This document shows, one piece after another, positions 43,591 through 52,782 of a stretch of 64,000 nt of DNA (the first letter of the stretch is position 1; every line of letters starts with the position of its first letter). The stretch covers positions 496,001 to 560,000 of the forward strand of contig NZ_MVDI01000003.1 in NCBI RefSeq assembly GCF_002939305.1. The letters run 5' to 3'. This stretch comes from Chroococcidiopsis sp. TS-821. GTDB lineage: Bacteria > Cyanobacteriota > Cyanobacteriia > Cyanobacteriales > Chroococcidiopsidaceae. A program made the translations under genes and the position numbers. The notes under the pieces were generated by a model, which searched no databases, had not been told where the DNA came from, and worked only from the letters and a program-made list of their open reading frames with translations.

Positions 43591-44955
43591 TTAAATATTG
43601 ACTCGCTTGATTTTTAAACTCTGGAGATAAGCGGTGGGATTGGCTGGGTCGAATCTGATACCATCAAAAAATTCTTCGACACCGCGTGAAGTGCTAGTAG
43701 GAATATCTGCGGCGGGAACACCAAGTTCTTGTGCTGCTTGTTTCCACAAATCTTCGCGGTTGACTTTATCGATCAAAGCATTGGCATTTGTTAATGTATC
43801 GGGCGGTAAAAAGCCCCAACGAACGCTTTCGGTTAAGAACCAAAGGTCGTGACTCTTGTAAGGATAGGAAACACTTCCCTTTTCGTCTTTCCAGTAAAGT
43901 GTTGCCATTGATCGGTCATCGATAACGCGATCGCCCATATCGATCTTGCCCATAAACGGATCTAAAAGCACCTCCTCTGGTACGTTAAAGTAGTTTCTGC
44001 TCGAAAGAATTTGCGTTAGTTCTTGGCGGTTATCAAAGTTGTCGCACCACTGTTGGGCTTCCATAATTCCTTTTAATAAAGCTTTTGTTGCTCTGGGATG
44101 TTGATCTACCCATTCCGCCCGAATTGCTAGATATTCTTCGGGGTGGTTTTTCCACATCTCTGCAGTTAACGCCGCCATGTAACCGATACCATCTGTGACA
44201 ATGCGGTAAGGCCAAGGATCGCCGGTGCTAAATGCATCCATTGTCCCTGTTTTCATGTTGGCAACAGTTTGCGCGGCGGGAACTGTAAGTAATTTCACTT
44301 CACTATCAGGATCGATACCACCTGCGGCTAGCCAATAGCGAATCCACAAATCTTGATTGGCTTGTGGAAAAGTATATGCCGCTGTAAATTGCGTTCCTGC
44401 TGATTTTAATTGAGCAAATAATGATTCTTTACCGGCAAGGTTTAGTCCAATACCTTGGGCTCGATGTTTATTGGCGATCGCAATTCCATTGCCTTGTGTA
44501 TTTAGCTGACACAAAACATACATCGGAATTCGGACATTGCCTTTAGTAATTCTGCCTTCAGAAATGAGATAAGGCATCGGCATTTGCCATTGTCCGCCAT
44601 CAATACCACCACCAGCTGAACCAATCTCAACGTTATCTCGTGCTGCACCCCAGTTTGCTTGTTTTGATATTTCAACTTCGGTCATCCCATACTTAGCAAA
44701 AAAACCTTTTTCTTGTGCCACAATTAAGGGAGCCGCTTCCACAATTGGAATATAGCCTAACTTGATTCTGGGAGTTTCTGGAGCTTGTGCTGGATTAGTA
44801 TTGGTAGCTGCAACTGGTTGGACTTGATTTGTGCTACCGCTACCCGCTGTTCCGGGTGGGTTTCCTAAGCATCCTTTAAGAAAAACTGACCCCAACGCAG
44901 ATGCTCCAGCCGTTAATAAAAACTTACGACGAGATTGCTTTGTAAATTCGTTCAT
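43591..44955 (-). CDS. nrtA: Nitrate-binding lipoprotein NrtA
   Basis: A 454-aa periplasmic solute-binding lipoprotein. The N-terminus has a twin-Arg-like [22 protein letters not shown] signal with a lipobox Cys. A Thr/Pro-rich linker follows, then the NrtA domain from about residue 62 ([23 protein letters not shown]) with [19 protein letters not shown] and [16 protein letters not shown]. These match the nitrate/nitrite type (the [13 protein letters not shown] loop). A GGAGAG site precedes the ATG. First gene of nrtABCD. Confidence 0.95.
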   Translation of the reverse strand: MNEFTKQSRRKFLLTAGASALGSVFLKGCLGNPPGTAGSGSTNQVQPVAATNTNPAQAPETPRIKLGYIPIVEAAPLIVAQEKGFFAKYGMTEVEISKQANWGAARDNVEIGSAGGGIDGGQWQMPMPYLISEGRITKGNVRIPMYVLCQLNTQGNGIAIANKHRAQGIGLNLAGKESLFAQLKSAGTQFTAAYTFPQANQDLWIRYWLAAGGIDPDSEVKLLTVPAAQTVANMKTGTMDAFSTGDPWPYRIVTDGIGYMAALTAEMWKNHPEEYLAIRAEWVDQHPRATKALLKGIMEAQQWCDNFDNRQELTQILSSRNYFNVPEEVLLDPFMGKIDMGDRVIDDRSMATLYWKDEKGSVSYPYKSHDLWFLTESVRWGFLPPDTLTNANALIDKVNREDLWKQAAQELGVPAADIPTSTSRGVEEFFDGIRFDPANPTAYLQSLKIKRVNI

Positions 44956-45584
44956 GTTCTCTCCAAGAAAACTTTATGACTTCAATAAGTTATTCATTGA
45001 AAATCCCAATTATTAGGAAGTCCTAAAAATTTATTACTTCTAACTGAGTAGTGAGATGCGACCACTAGAAAACCGCTGCAACTCTTGTTAAAAAACTTGC
45101 AGCTAATATTTTGGTTGATGTCAAAACATTTGCTAGCTGTTCTTTCTCGCAGTTAGCTGTGCGTTAATTGTAACTTTATCATCTTTAATTAATAATTGGT
45201 TCACCTAAAACCACAAATTATTAATGAAAAATTAAATGCTAGGTATAGGGATTTTTATAGGTGATTCTTCTTGTCCTTTTTCCGCAAATACTACCCTTAA
45301 GTTTTATTTATCAATACTCCTCAAACAACGTAATAATGTAGTTTTATTACAAAATTGGTTGGCGATCGCTATTAGGTGCTGTGAGGGTCATAAGTACGCC
45401 AAATACTTGTGTTTTAGGCTGGTAATTAGCTAAAACATTGAACTACAAAGGCTTTTATGTTTTCTAATGAGAAATATAAATTAATTCCTTAGGCAAAGTT
45501 GATACATTACGAATACTGTCATAACAAGTAAGCTAAATTAATTACTAAGACAAAAGATAAAATAGTTCTGAGCGAGGTAAATTC
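44956..45584. other. Divergent promoter region (629 bp)
   Basis: The AT-rich gap lies between nrtA and the fasciclin gene. It should contain the nrt promoter. I looked for an NtcA site (GTA-N8-TAC) and found no convincing one. The open frame at 45236-45433 has no protein-like features. Confidence 0.4.
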
Positions 45585-45986
45585 ATGGCAGACATTGTTG
45601 ATATTGCGGTAAGTGCAGGTTCGTTTAATACCCTAGTAACAGCCGTACAAGCAGCTGGTTTAGTCGAAACGCTTAAAAGCCCTGGTCCTTTCACGGTTTT
45701 TGCACCGAATGATGACGCTTTTGCGAAACTTCCACCCGGTACGGTACAAACATTGGTACAAAATATTCCCCAACTCACGCGGATTCTGACGTTTCATGTT
45801 GTTCCAGGAAAACTGATGAAGGCTGATTTAGCAAAAGTTGATTCGGTGACTTCTGTTGAAGGTTCACCTATTAGGATTGATTGTTCAGATGGGTTTGAGG
45901 TGAAAAATGCTACGGTAATCGCGCCTGATATTGAAGCTGATAATGGCGTCATTCACGTCATTGATACCGTTATTCTGATGGGATAA
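45585..45986 (+). CDS. Fasciclin-domain protein (possible CupS-like)
   Basis: A 133-aa protein that is almost entirely one FAS1 domain: [35 protein letters not shown] (motif H1), [10 protein letters not shown], then [12 protein letters not shown] (motif H2). There is no signal peptide, so it is probably cytoplasmic or peripheral. In Synechocystis the ndhF3-ndhD3-cupA operon carries cupS, whose product has a fasciclin-like fold. Here a FAS1 gene lies 1.2 kb beyond the 3' end of cupA but on the opposite strand. Whether it is CupS or a general FAS1 protein is undecided. Confidence 0.88.
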   Translation: MADIVDIAVSAGSFNTLVTAVQAAGLVETLKSPGPFTVFAPNDDAFAKLPPGTVQTLVQNIPQLTRILTFHVVPGKLMKADLAKVDSVTSVEGSPIRIDCSDGFEVKNATVIAPDIEADNGVIHVIDTVILMG

Positions 45987-46062
45987 ATTGTGAGGGTGGG
46001 TAATACTCACCCTTTTGGGGTAATTTTTGCACCAACAAAAGCACAACCTGAAGCAAGGCAAT

Positions 46063-46488
46063 ATGGAAGAATTATTAGAACTTAAAGAACTTCTGATTCA
46101 TAAAGATTTTGAAGGTGCTTTTGCTTTGGTTGAAGACTTGGAAGAAATGGGAAAAAAAGGCATTGCTCGAAACGTTCGTTCTTATGCTAAGGTTTTACTT
46201 CTGCACCTGATCGAACAACAAGTTGAGCAGCGCACTACCAAGTCTTGGGATATCTCGATTCGCAACAGTATCAGAGAAATTAAAGATCTTAATACACGTC
46301 CATCAGGTAAAGGAACGTACCTGAACAACAAAGAGTTGTACGATGCGATCGCAGGTGTGGTAGATAGTGCTGATCAAGCCTCAATTGAAGCCGCAGAAGG
46401 GATATATGAAGCGCGACAGATTGAGCAAAAGATAGATCGAAGTGAAGTTATTGAACGTGCGATCGCGCTAATCCAAGAAGGTAATTAA
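46063..46488 (+). CDS. DUF29-like family protein
   Basis: A 141-aa helical protein beginning MEELLELKELLIHKDFEGAF. The segment VLLLHLIEQQVEQRTTKSWDISIRNSIREI resembles the DUF29 core (HLLK...R..SW..SIRN). A second helical part follows. Many cyanobacteria carry several such genes next to Uma2-type genes, as here. I chose the ATG at 46063; a longer frame from 46027 has no ribosome site. Function unknown. Confidence 0.75.
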   Translation: MEELLELKELLIHKDFEGAFALVEDLEEMGKKGIARNVRSYAKVLLLHLIEQQVEQRTTKSWDISIRNSIREIKDLNTRPSGKGTYLNNKELYDAIAGVVDSADQASIEAAEGIYEARQIEQKIDRSEVIERAIALIQEGN

Positions 46489-46745
46489 GCAAATATTTGT
46501 CTCACAGGAATTTGTAAATTGGCAAGTAGTGGAGAAGTTAATTCATCATTTGCAAACAGTGTTACTTTCAAATGCAAAGCAGCTTTTTCGCGACGATAAA
46601 CTTCAATTTGTTGTTTTTGCCAATCAACTATCCAATATTCTTGTACGCCTCTAGACGAGTAGAGTTTAAGCTTGACTTCTTTGTCACGGCGTTCGTTTTC
46701 ACCACCACTAGACAAAACTTCTACAACTATAAATAGTAAACGGAC
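46485..46745 (-). pseudogene. Uma2-family endonuclease, N-terminally truncated
   Basis: The frame reads LLFIVVEVLSSGGENERRD and KLKLYSSRGVQEYWIVDWQ, the C-terminal half of a Uma2 (DUF820) PD-(D/E)XK protein with the active-site VVEVLS and YWIVD motifs. About 100 N-terminal residues are missing, and homology stops abruptly near 46745 where stops appear. It overlaps the convergent DUF29-like gene by 4 bases. It is probably dead. Confidence 0.72.
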
Positions 46746-47132
46746 AATTTCTAATTCAAGCTAATAATACCTGAAATTAGAACGTTTACTACATTACTCG
46801 TTGTGGGATTTGGATTTGTTCTTCCTATTGTATTGGAACATACAGAAAACAAAAAATACACTTATTGGATAACCGTATCGTTTTTTTTTCATTGCCTTGA
46901 TTTTTTCCTGAAATAAGAAATAATCTTGAGCAAATTGCTGTAGAATTCGGAGGTTCTCTTTTTTGTTCCTAAGCTTATAAAGATTGGCAAGAGCGGCGAC
47001 GGCTTCTCCCTAGCTTAACGCTTTTTACAGGTTATTTTTTAGTTATTTATGTATATTTTAAAGCGTGTTTTCTCTGTAATCTTGAATCTTACATCATTAA
47101 CAACTACACGCGATAGTTTTAAGTAGCTAAAT
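46746..47132. other. AT-rich intergenic region (about 390 bp)
   Basis: No gene or RNA is recognised. It lies between the truncated Uma2 remnant and the cupA terminator. Material here may be decayed, since the Uma2 N-terminus should have lain at its left side. Confidence 0.35.
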
Positions 47133-47155
47133 AAAAAGCCCCCTTAGTAAGGGGG
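47133..47155 (-). terminator. Rho-independent terminator of the ndhF3-ndhD3-cupA operon
   Basis: On the bottom strand a 7-bp GC-rich stem (CCCCCTT/AAGGGGG) is followed by CTTTTTAT. It starts 10 bp beyond the cupA stop and fits the end of this operon. Confidence 0.88.
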
Positions 47156-47164
47156 TGGAAAAGA

Positions 47165-48490
47165 CTACCGATAATCTTGCCGCTGAATATACCGTAAACG
47201 CGCAGCGTCGCGGATACCGTATTCTGGGCGCGTGAAGCGATTTAATTGGGCTTCAAAAAACTCGCGATTGGCTTGTAAATGTTTTGGATTTGGGTCATCT
47301 AAAGGATACAACAATGCAGTTCGCAATGCTTGAATAACCGCAGAAGTGACGCAATACATCGAGCGTTGAAAAGTAATACCTAATTGAATGAGCATATCGT
47401 CTTCACCGCGACAGTGTTGCCGATAGTAATCAACCAAATATTGCGGTAGAAAATGCAACATATCTTGCATTAACAATGTAGGAGGAATACCCGCAGTACC
47501 AACAGGGAAGACATCCGCATATAGGATACCGTAGTGAAAATCTTTTTGATCGTCGGGGATTTGTCGTGCTTGCGCGTTGTATGACTTTGTTCCTCGGAAA
47601 GGTGAAGTGCGGTAGAAAACTGCTTCGACATAAGGTAATGCAGCTTCGTACAACCACATAAAGCCTTTTGATTTAGGAATAATTTCGTAACATTCACCGC
47701 GAATGTAGACATGGTGATAAATGGGACGCCCTGCGACTGCAAAGATGCCGTTGACCAAGAAATTCATTGCATCAGGTACACTCTTAAAATCACCAGCATC
47801 GTAGCGATCGCTCATTTCAAAAAATACTGGTGCCATCACTTCCCAGAACAAACCCAGATTGCTGTAATACGACATCTGGCGACATTGTTCCAAAAACATG
47901 TCAGGAAACAGTTTATACATCCCCAGCATTAAGGGATTGCCCTTAAAGTAAGCTTTAATAGCTCGATCTGCATTTGCTTTGTACTCGTCGCTGTCTAAGT
48001 ACGAGTCAAACTTATTGTACGGCGCATACATTCCGCGATGCCACAACATTGCCCGCATACATTCTTCAGCAAATTCCATATTGATGCGATCGTGGAACCA
48101 ATGATGCAGCAGTTTAGGCATTTTGAAGGTTTCGCCCTTCTCTATAAACTCTAAAAGTTCAGGATGCGCTGTCGCTTCGCCTTTTTGCCAAATTCTTAAA
48201 TCAGCATCGTCACCTGCATAGTGATTGTGCAGTTCCAGATACTCTTTGGGGATGAAGTATTTAAAAAAAGGAAAAGGATCGAGAAAGACGCGTTCAGCAA
48301 TATACAGCAAGTCGCGCCAATAAAAATCCATTGGTACGGCGTAAGCTTTATAGATGCCAATAATTTGCATCAAGTTTTCTGGGGTATCGGGTAACATTGC
48401 CCCACCAGCTTCTAGACGGTGAACAACATCAGCGAATTCGTGCTGTGATGGTGGTAATTTAGCGACTGGAGGTTGAATCGTTGCGGTCAT
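47165..48490 (-). CDS. cupA: CO2 hydration protein CupA (ChpY)
   Basis: A 441-aa protein of the ChpX/ChpY family that couples NDH-1 to CO2 hydration on the thylakoid cytoplasmic face. Family blocks include YKAYAVPMDFYWRDLLYIAERVF, FPFFKYFIPKEYLELHNHYAGDDAD, HWFHDRINMEFAEECMRAMLWHRGMYAPYN and the late GIPPTLLMQDMLHFLPQYLVDYYRQH. The length (CupA about 440, CupB shorter) and the operon with ndhF3 and ndhD3 favour the inducible high-affinity CupA type. It is 74 bp after ndhD3. Confidence 0.88.
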   Translation of the reverse strand: MTATIQPPVAKLPPSQHEFADVVHRLEAGGAMLPDTPENLMQIIGIYKAYAVPMDFYWRDLLYIAERVFLDPFPFFKYFIPKEYLELHNHYAGDDADLRIWQKGEATAHPELLEFIEKGETFKMPKLLHHWFHDRINMEFAEECMRAMLWHRGMYAPYNKFDSYLDSDEYKANADRAIKAYFKGNPLMLGMYKLFPDMFLEQCRQMSYYSNLGLFWEVMAPVFFEMSDRYDAGDFKSVPDAMNFLVNGIFAVAGRPIYHHVYIRGECYEIIPKSKGFMWLYEAALPYVEAVFYRTSPFRGTKSYNAQARQIPDDQKDFHYGILYADVFPVGTAGIPPTLLMQDMLHFLPQYLVDYYRQHCRGEDDMLIQLGITFQRSMYCVTSAVIQALRTALLYPLDDPNPKHLQANREFFEAQLNRFTRPEYGIRDAARLRYIQRQDYR

Positions 48491-48493
48491 AGT

Positions 48494-48517
48494 AACTGGT
48501 AATTGATAATTGGTAAT
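48494..48517. repeat. Heptanucleotide repeat between ndhD3 and cupA
   Basis: AACTGGTAATTGATAATTGG and TAAT form about three imperfect units of the TTGGTAA repeat, just upstream of the cupA start in the intra-operon gap. Confidence 0.65.
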
Positions 48518-48553
48518 AAAGAAAAGTTAGAGGTCAATCCATCCATCTAAAAT

Positions 48554-48579
48554 GCAGCTAGTCACTATTCACTAGCTGC
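48554..48579 (-). promoter_or_regulatory. Hairpin at the end of ndhD3
   Basis: Perfect 9-bp arms GCAGCTAGT (48554-48562) and ACTAGCTGC (48571-48579) span the ndhD3 stop codon. On the bottom strand no T-run follows, so processing or differential stability of the operon mRNA is more likely than termination. Confidence 0.45.
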
Positions 48580-50091
48580 GAGCCACTTACTGACTCCTCG
48601 CTCACCACTTTTAACCCCTACATTTTCTATTGCAGGAATCGTTGCTACCATTGCAGTTGTTGTTGGTTCGCTCCAACGCACTAACCAAGTTGGTTGTACT
48701 CCCAAAAAGAGAATTAAACCTGCTAAAACGAAAGCGGGAATTTTTTCAGACCAAACTACTTTGGGATAGTATGCGAGATTGTTGTCGAGTTTTCCAAAGC
48801 AAGTGCGATTGAGTAGAATCACAAAGTAAACTGCGGTTAAACCTGTTGCAACAACGCATAAAAGAGTTTGAACCGGAAAAACCGAGAAGCTGCCCTGAAA
48901 GACAATAAATTCGGCAATAAATCCCGTCATTCCAGGAATACCTGCGCTAGCCATACCACTTAAGACAAGGAGGGCGCTAATCACTGGTAAACCGCGAATT
49001 GGACTCATTAACCCATTCAGCTTATCTAATTCACGAGTACCGACTTTAGTTTCTACGACTCCAACTAGGTGGAATAAGATCGCCAAGATGATACCATGAC
49101 TGACCATTTGCGAAACTGCACCAACAAGCGCCAAAGCAGTGCTAGCAGCAGATGCTAAAAGTACGTAGCCCATATGACCGATTGAACTAAAGGCTACCAT
49201 GCGTTTGATATCCTTTTGCGCGATCGCCGCTAATGCCCCATAAATCGCACTCACTGCACCCCAAATGGCGAGTGTTGGTGCAACAGTTGCCCAAGCTTCG
49301 GGAAATAAACCCATACCAAAGCGCAAAATACCATAAGTTCCTAACTTTGCTAAAACTCCACCCAACAGAATTGCGATCGGTGCAGAAGCTTCGACATAAG
49401 CATCGGGTAGCCACGTATGGAAGGGAACTAAAGGAATTTTGATTCCAAAACCGAGAACAATACCTGCTAGCAGTATAAGTTGTAACGTTATCGATAAAGT
49501 TTGCGTTGCTAGCGTATCGTAAGCAAAACTAGAAGCACCAGTTAGCCATACTATACCTAAAAATGCGGCTAGAATTAGCGCGCCAGATACGGCAGTGTAA
49601 ATCAAAAACTTAATTGCAGCATAGGCACGTTTTTCTCCACCCCAGATTGAAATGAGTAGATAGAAAGGAATTAATTCAAGTTCGTAGAACAAGAAAAACA
49701 GTAAAAGGTTTTGAGCAGCAAATGCACCTGCTACCCCACCGCTCACAAGCAAAACAAGTGAGTAGAAAAGTCGCGGACGTTCGGTTTGCTTAGCACTACT
49801 GTAGATTGCAATCCAAGTTAGCAAACTATTCAGTACCAGCATCAGAATAGATAAGCCATCAGTTCCGAGTTGATAGCTTAATCCTAAAGTTTCATTCCAA
49901 GGAATGTTTTCTAAAAACTGCATTCCTGGATTCAGAAGGTCAAACTTGATTAGAAGAAAAATATTCCATGCAAAAGTAAAACCAGCAATGAGGAGTGCTG
50001 CCAGGCGAATGCGTTCTGAGGGAATACTTTTAGGAAAGAGCGCTATAAGTGTTGCGCCTAAAATAGGCAACCAAATCAAAACACTGAGCAT
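48565..50091 (-). CDS. ndhD3: NDH-1 subunit D3 (CO2-uptake type proton-pumping subunit)
   Basis: A 508-aa antiporter-like membrane subunit (NuoM/NdhD family) with about 14 helices. Family motifs include LFYELELIPFYLLISIWGGEKR (the Glu channel residue), FGIKIPLVPFHTWLPDAYVEA with the broken helix and Lys, and KDIKRMVAFSSIGHMGYVLLA. The operon with ndhF3 and cupA identifies it as the D3 isoform of the CO2-uptake complex rather than D1/D2. ATG at 50091. Confidence 0.9.
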   Translation of the reverse strand: MLSVLIWLPILGATLIALFPKSIPSERIRLAALLIAGFTFAWNIFLLIKFDLLNPGMQFLENIPWNETLGLSYQLGTDGLSILMLVLNSLLTWIAIYSSAKQTERPRLFYSLVLLVSGGVAGAFAAQNLLLFFLFYELELIPFYLLISIWGGEKRAYAAIKFLIYTAVSGALILAAFLGIVWLTGASSFAYDTLATQTLSITLQLILLAGIVLGFGIKIPLVPFHTWLPDAYVEASAPIAILLGGVLAKLGTYGILRFGMGLFPEAWATVAPTLAIWGAVSAIYGALAAIAQKDIKRMVAFSSIGHMGYVLLASAASTALALVGAVSQMVSHGIILAILFHLVGVVETKVGTRELDKLNGLMSPIRGLPVISALLVLSGMASAGIPGMTGFIAEFIVFQGSFSVFPVQTLLCVVATGLTAVYFVILLNRTCFGKLDNNLAYYPKVVWSEKIPAFVLAGLILFLGVQPTWLVRWSEPTTTAMVATIPAIENVGVKSGERGVSKWLAASE

Positions 50092-50195
50092 AAAATCTAT
50101 CTACCTAACATTTTTAATGATGTGTTTCTTCTGTTGTCCGAGTATCTTCAAGTGAATAATCTGGCTGTCGATATTGTTACTAGCAGTTAGTTGTT

Positions 50196-50223
50196 AGTTA
50201 ATAGTCACTAGCGACTATTAACT
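50196..50223 (-). promoter_or_regulatory. Perfect hairpin between ndhF3 and ndhD3
   Basis: 11-bp perfect arms AGTTAATAGTC (50196-50206) and GACTATTAACT (50213-50223) with a 6-base loop lie in the 157-bp intra-operon gap. No T-run follows on the bottom strand. Confidence 0.5.
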
Positions 50224-50248
50224 CTTCTGTCTTTCTTCAATATAGAAA

Positions 50249-52135
50249 TTAGGAATTGAGGATGACAGAAATGTATGAGTACATCAAATCTAAAAACTGA
50301 TCTCCCCAAAACTGCCAACTCATTAAAACTCCGAATAACCCTACGCCCAGTAACACGGTGAAAGCATAAAATTGTGTTTGACCAGAAGTACTATACTTCA
50401 ATCCTTCTCCACCAAAAATTGAAATCAAACCAACCAAATTAACGATACCATCAACAACAAAGCGGTCAACAATATCGGTAACTTTGGAAATGATATCTAC
50501 ACTAAAAACGATACTTAGGCGATACAGATTTGGCGTGTAAAAATCATAAGCAATGAGGTCTTGCAATCCTTTCCATGGAAGACGTACTGGTTTAGCAATT
50601 GCATTACCTAGGTAAATAACGCCACTTATACTGCAACCAAAGATACTTGACCAAATTAATAGTAAAGCCACATCTTTGTTGAGCATTTCCCAACTAGGTA
50701 ATAGGGCTAAACTTTGCAACACCAATGGTAGGTGTAATGTGAAAGCAAGTAATATAACCATCGGCAATGCCATCGGCCAATGAATTTCTGGCGATCGCTC
50801 GCTCATTTGCTTCGGCTTACCGCCAAACACTAAACTAAATTCTCGCGTTAAACTGAACGCAGTCAAAGCATTGACAACAATAATTACTCCTACTAACCAA
50901 GGTTGCGTTTCCCATAGCGCTGATGCAAGTTTGAGTAATGCCCAAAAACTACCCAACGGCGGAAAACCAATTAATCCCAACGTACCGACGATAAATGCAA
51001 TACCAGACACCGGACGACGCGACCACAATCCACCGAGTAGTGTTACGTCTTGGGTAATACTATTCCAAACAATCGCACCGGTACTCATCACCAAAAGCGC
51101 AGCAGCAACAGCATGAGTCAGTACTAATAACAACGCCGCTTCATCCTGTTGCGTACCAACAGCGATAAACACCAAACCCATGTAAGCACTCACCGAATAC
51201 GATAAACAGCGTTTGATATCAATTTGAGCGATCGCAATCAAAGAACCACCCACCGCAGTCACTGCACCAATTCCTACCAACACAGACATGACAATTGGAG
51301 ATAGTGCCAACACGGGTTGCAATTTAATTAATACCCATGCACCACTCACAACAACGACAGAATTCCGCAAAATTGTACTAGGAATGGGACCTTCCATTGC
51401 TTCATCTAACCACAGATGCAATGGAAACTGCGCGCATTTACCCATTGGTCCTGCAATTAATGCTAAACCAATGGGTGTTATCACTTTTAGATCGACGTTT
51501 GCCGTCGCCGCCCACTCTGCAAGTTCAGTAAAGTTCCAAGTTCCTGCTAGCGGTAATAACGCCAACACTCCCATCAATAGAAATAAGTCACCAACACGCT
51601 TTGTTAAGAAAGCATCTCTTGCACCTGTGACTACTAAAGGTTGACTAAACCATAACCCTACTAATAAATAAGTGCCCAACGTGAGGATTTCCAGAATTAC
51701 ATAGCTGAAAAACAGCGAGTTGCACAACGCCAGTGCACACAATCCAGCTTCAAATAAACCGAGTAGGGAATAAAACCTTGCCCAACCCCAGTCCATTTCC
51801 ATGTAGCCAAAGCCGTAAACTTGTGCGAGCAAATTTATACCAGTAATAACAACGAGTGCAGCAACACTAACCGAAGATACTTCGATGGCGATCGTGAGAT
51901 CTAAACCCGCAGTATTTAACCAAGGAATAAATATCTGTTGCGGTGGTTGATGCCAAGTTGCTGGTAAGCTCAGTACGCTATGTAAAAATGCCAGAAAAGT
52001 CATTATAAAATTGACGTATCCTGCGGGTCTTGGTCCTGTACGCCGTATGATTCCTGGCGACCAAGGTACAGCTAAAAGCCCACCAATTAAGGCATAGCAA
52101 GGTACAAGCCAGACACTCTGGATGAGAAACTCCAT
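50249..52135 (-). CDS. ndhF3: NDH-1 subunit F3 (CO2-uptake type)
   Basis: A 628-aa NuoL/NdhF-family membrane subunit. It begins MEFLIQSVWLVPCYALIGGL. Conserved parts include YGFGYMEMDWGWARFYSLLGLFEAG, GKCAQFPLHLWLDEAMEGPIPSTILRNSVVVVSGAWVL and IAQIDIKRCLSYSVSAYMGLVF, and the C-terminal lateral-helix region is about 130 aa. The low-identity F3/F4 type (LHLWLDEAMEGP) differs from NdhF1. First gene of the operon. Confidence 0.9.
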   Translation of the reverse strand: MEFLIQSVWLVPCYALIGGLLAVPWSPGIIRRTGPRPAGYVNFIMTFLAFLHSVLSLPATWHQPPQQIFIPWLNTAGLDLTIAIEVSSVSVAALVVITGINLLAQVYGFGYMEMDWGWARFYSLLGLFEAGLCALALCNSLFFSYVILEILTLGTYLLVGLWFSQPLVVTGARDAFLTKRVGDLFLLMGVLALLPLAGTWNFTELAEWAATANVDLKVITPIGLALIAGPMGKCAQFPLHLWLDEAMEGPIPSTILRNSVVVVSGAWVLIKLQPVLALSPIVMSVLVGIGAVTAVGGSLIAIAQIDIKRCLSYSVSAYMGLVFIAVGTQQDEAALLLVLTHAVAAALLVMSTGAIVWNSITQDVTLLGGLWSRRPVSGIAFIVGTLGLIGFPPLGSFWALLKLASALWETQPWLVGVIIVVNALTAFSLTREFSLVFGGKPKQMSERSPEIHWPMALPMVILLAFTLHLPLVLQSLALLPSWEMLNKDVALLLIWSSIFGCSISGVIYLGNAIAKPVRLPWKGLQDLIAYDFYTPNLYRLSIVFSVDIISKVTDIVDRFVVDGIVNLVGLISIFGGEGLKYSTSGQTQFYAFTVLLGVGLFGVLMSWQFWGDQFLDLMYSYISVILNS

Positions 52136-52782
52136 CAGAATTGCCTCTAAATCTCGACACGACTAAAAAATTTTCATACTAAGGCATGAGACTTACGAAA
52201 CTGGAATAGTACCAACTCACGCTTTAGTTATTTAGTTATTTGATTTAAATAAAAGTTTAACTTTTTGAGTGTTAAAAATAAATTATTGCTCTAATGGAAT
52301 CTACGATGGTTTCTATAATTTTTATTTATTAGTAACGCCTATCGCCGAGTTTACTAATAGTAATCATTGATTTTTACTTATGCTAATCACAATCCCTAAG
52401 TTATATTCAATGTCACGGATAGACGATTATCTATAGTAAAAGCTGAGTGTGTTGGGAAGCGATCGCTTGAATTGAATCATACCATCAGCACTAAGGAATA
52501 AATGAGTGAGTTTAAGCTACTGGGATGACTAGACGCAAGCGAGCATTGCGAATCACTTTCACAGTCCGCGTTTCTCCCGTTAGAGTTTTGCGATTTCTAT
52601 AACACCTGGGATTAGTGTTAAAACTTGTTACAAACAACAGGCTAACAAAGCGCCGATCTGGTACAACTGCGGCGATCGCTAATGGTTTCCGATGTTTCTG
52701 CTGCGAAAAGCGCAGTTAAGAGTACCATCGTTGAACAGTAGCAGCGATAGTACTGTCAACAGTGCTCCTGGTGTGAGGTTTT
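52136..52782. other. Divergent promoter region (647 bp)
   Basis: The gap lies between ndhF3 and the SLH protein gene and is AT-rich near ndhF3. The ndhF3 promoter and any CcmR/NdhR operator should lie in its first 200 bp, but I cannot identify one. The short open frames here (such as 52692-52904) overlap the real gene and are not credible. No ccmR gene is adjacent. Confidence 0.4.

Noticed and set aside
44956-45240. NtcA-binding site upstream of nrtA
   Set aside because: No GTA-N8-TAC match with a suitably placed -10 element was found by eye. Not annotated.
45236-45433. 65-aa ORF between nrtA and the fasciclin gene
   Set aside because: No conserved features. It lies in a divergent promoter region.
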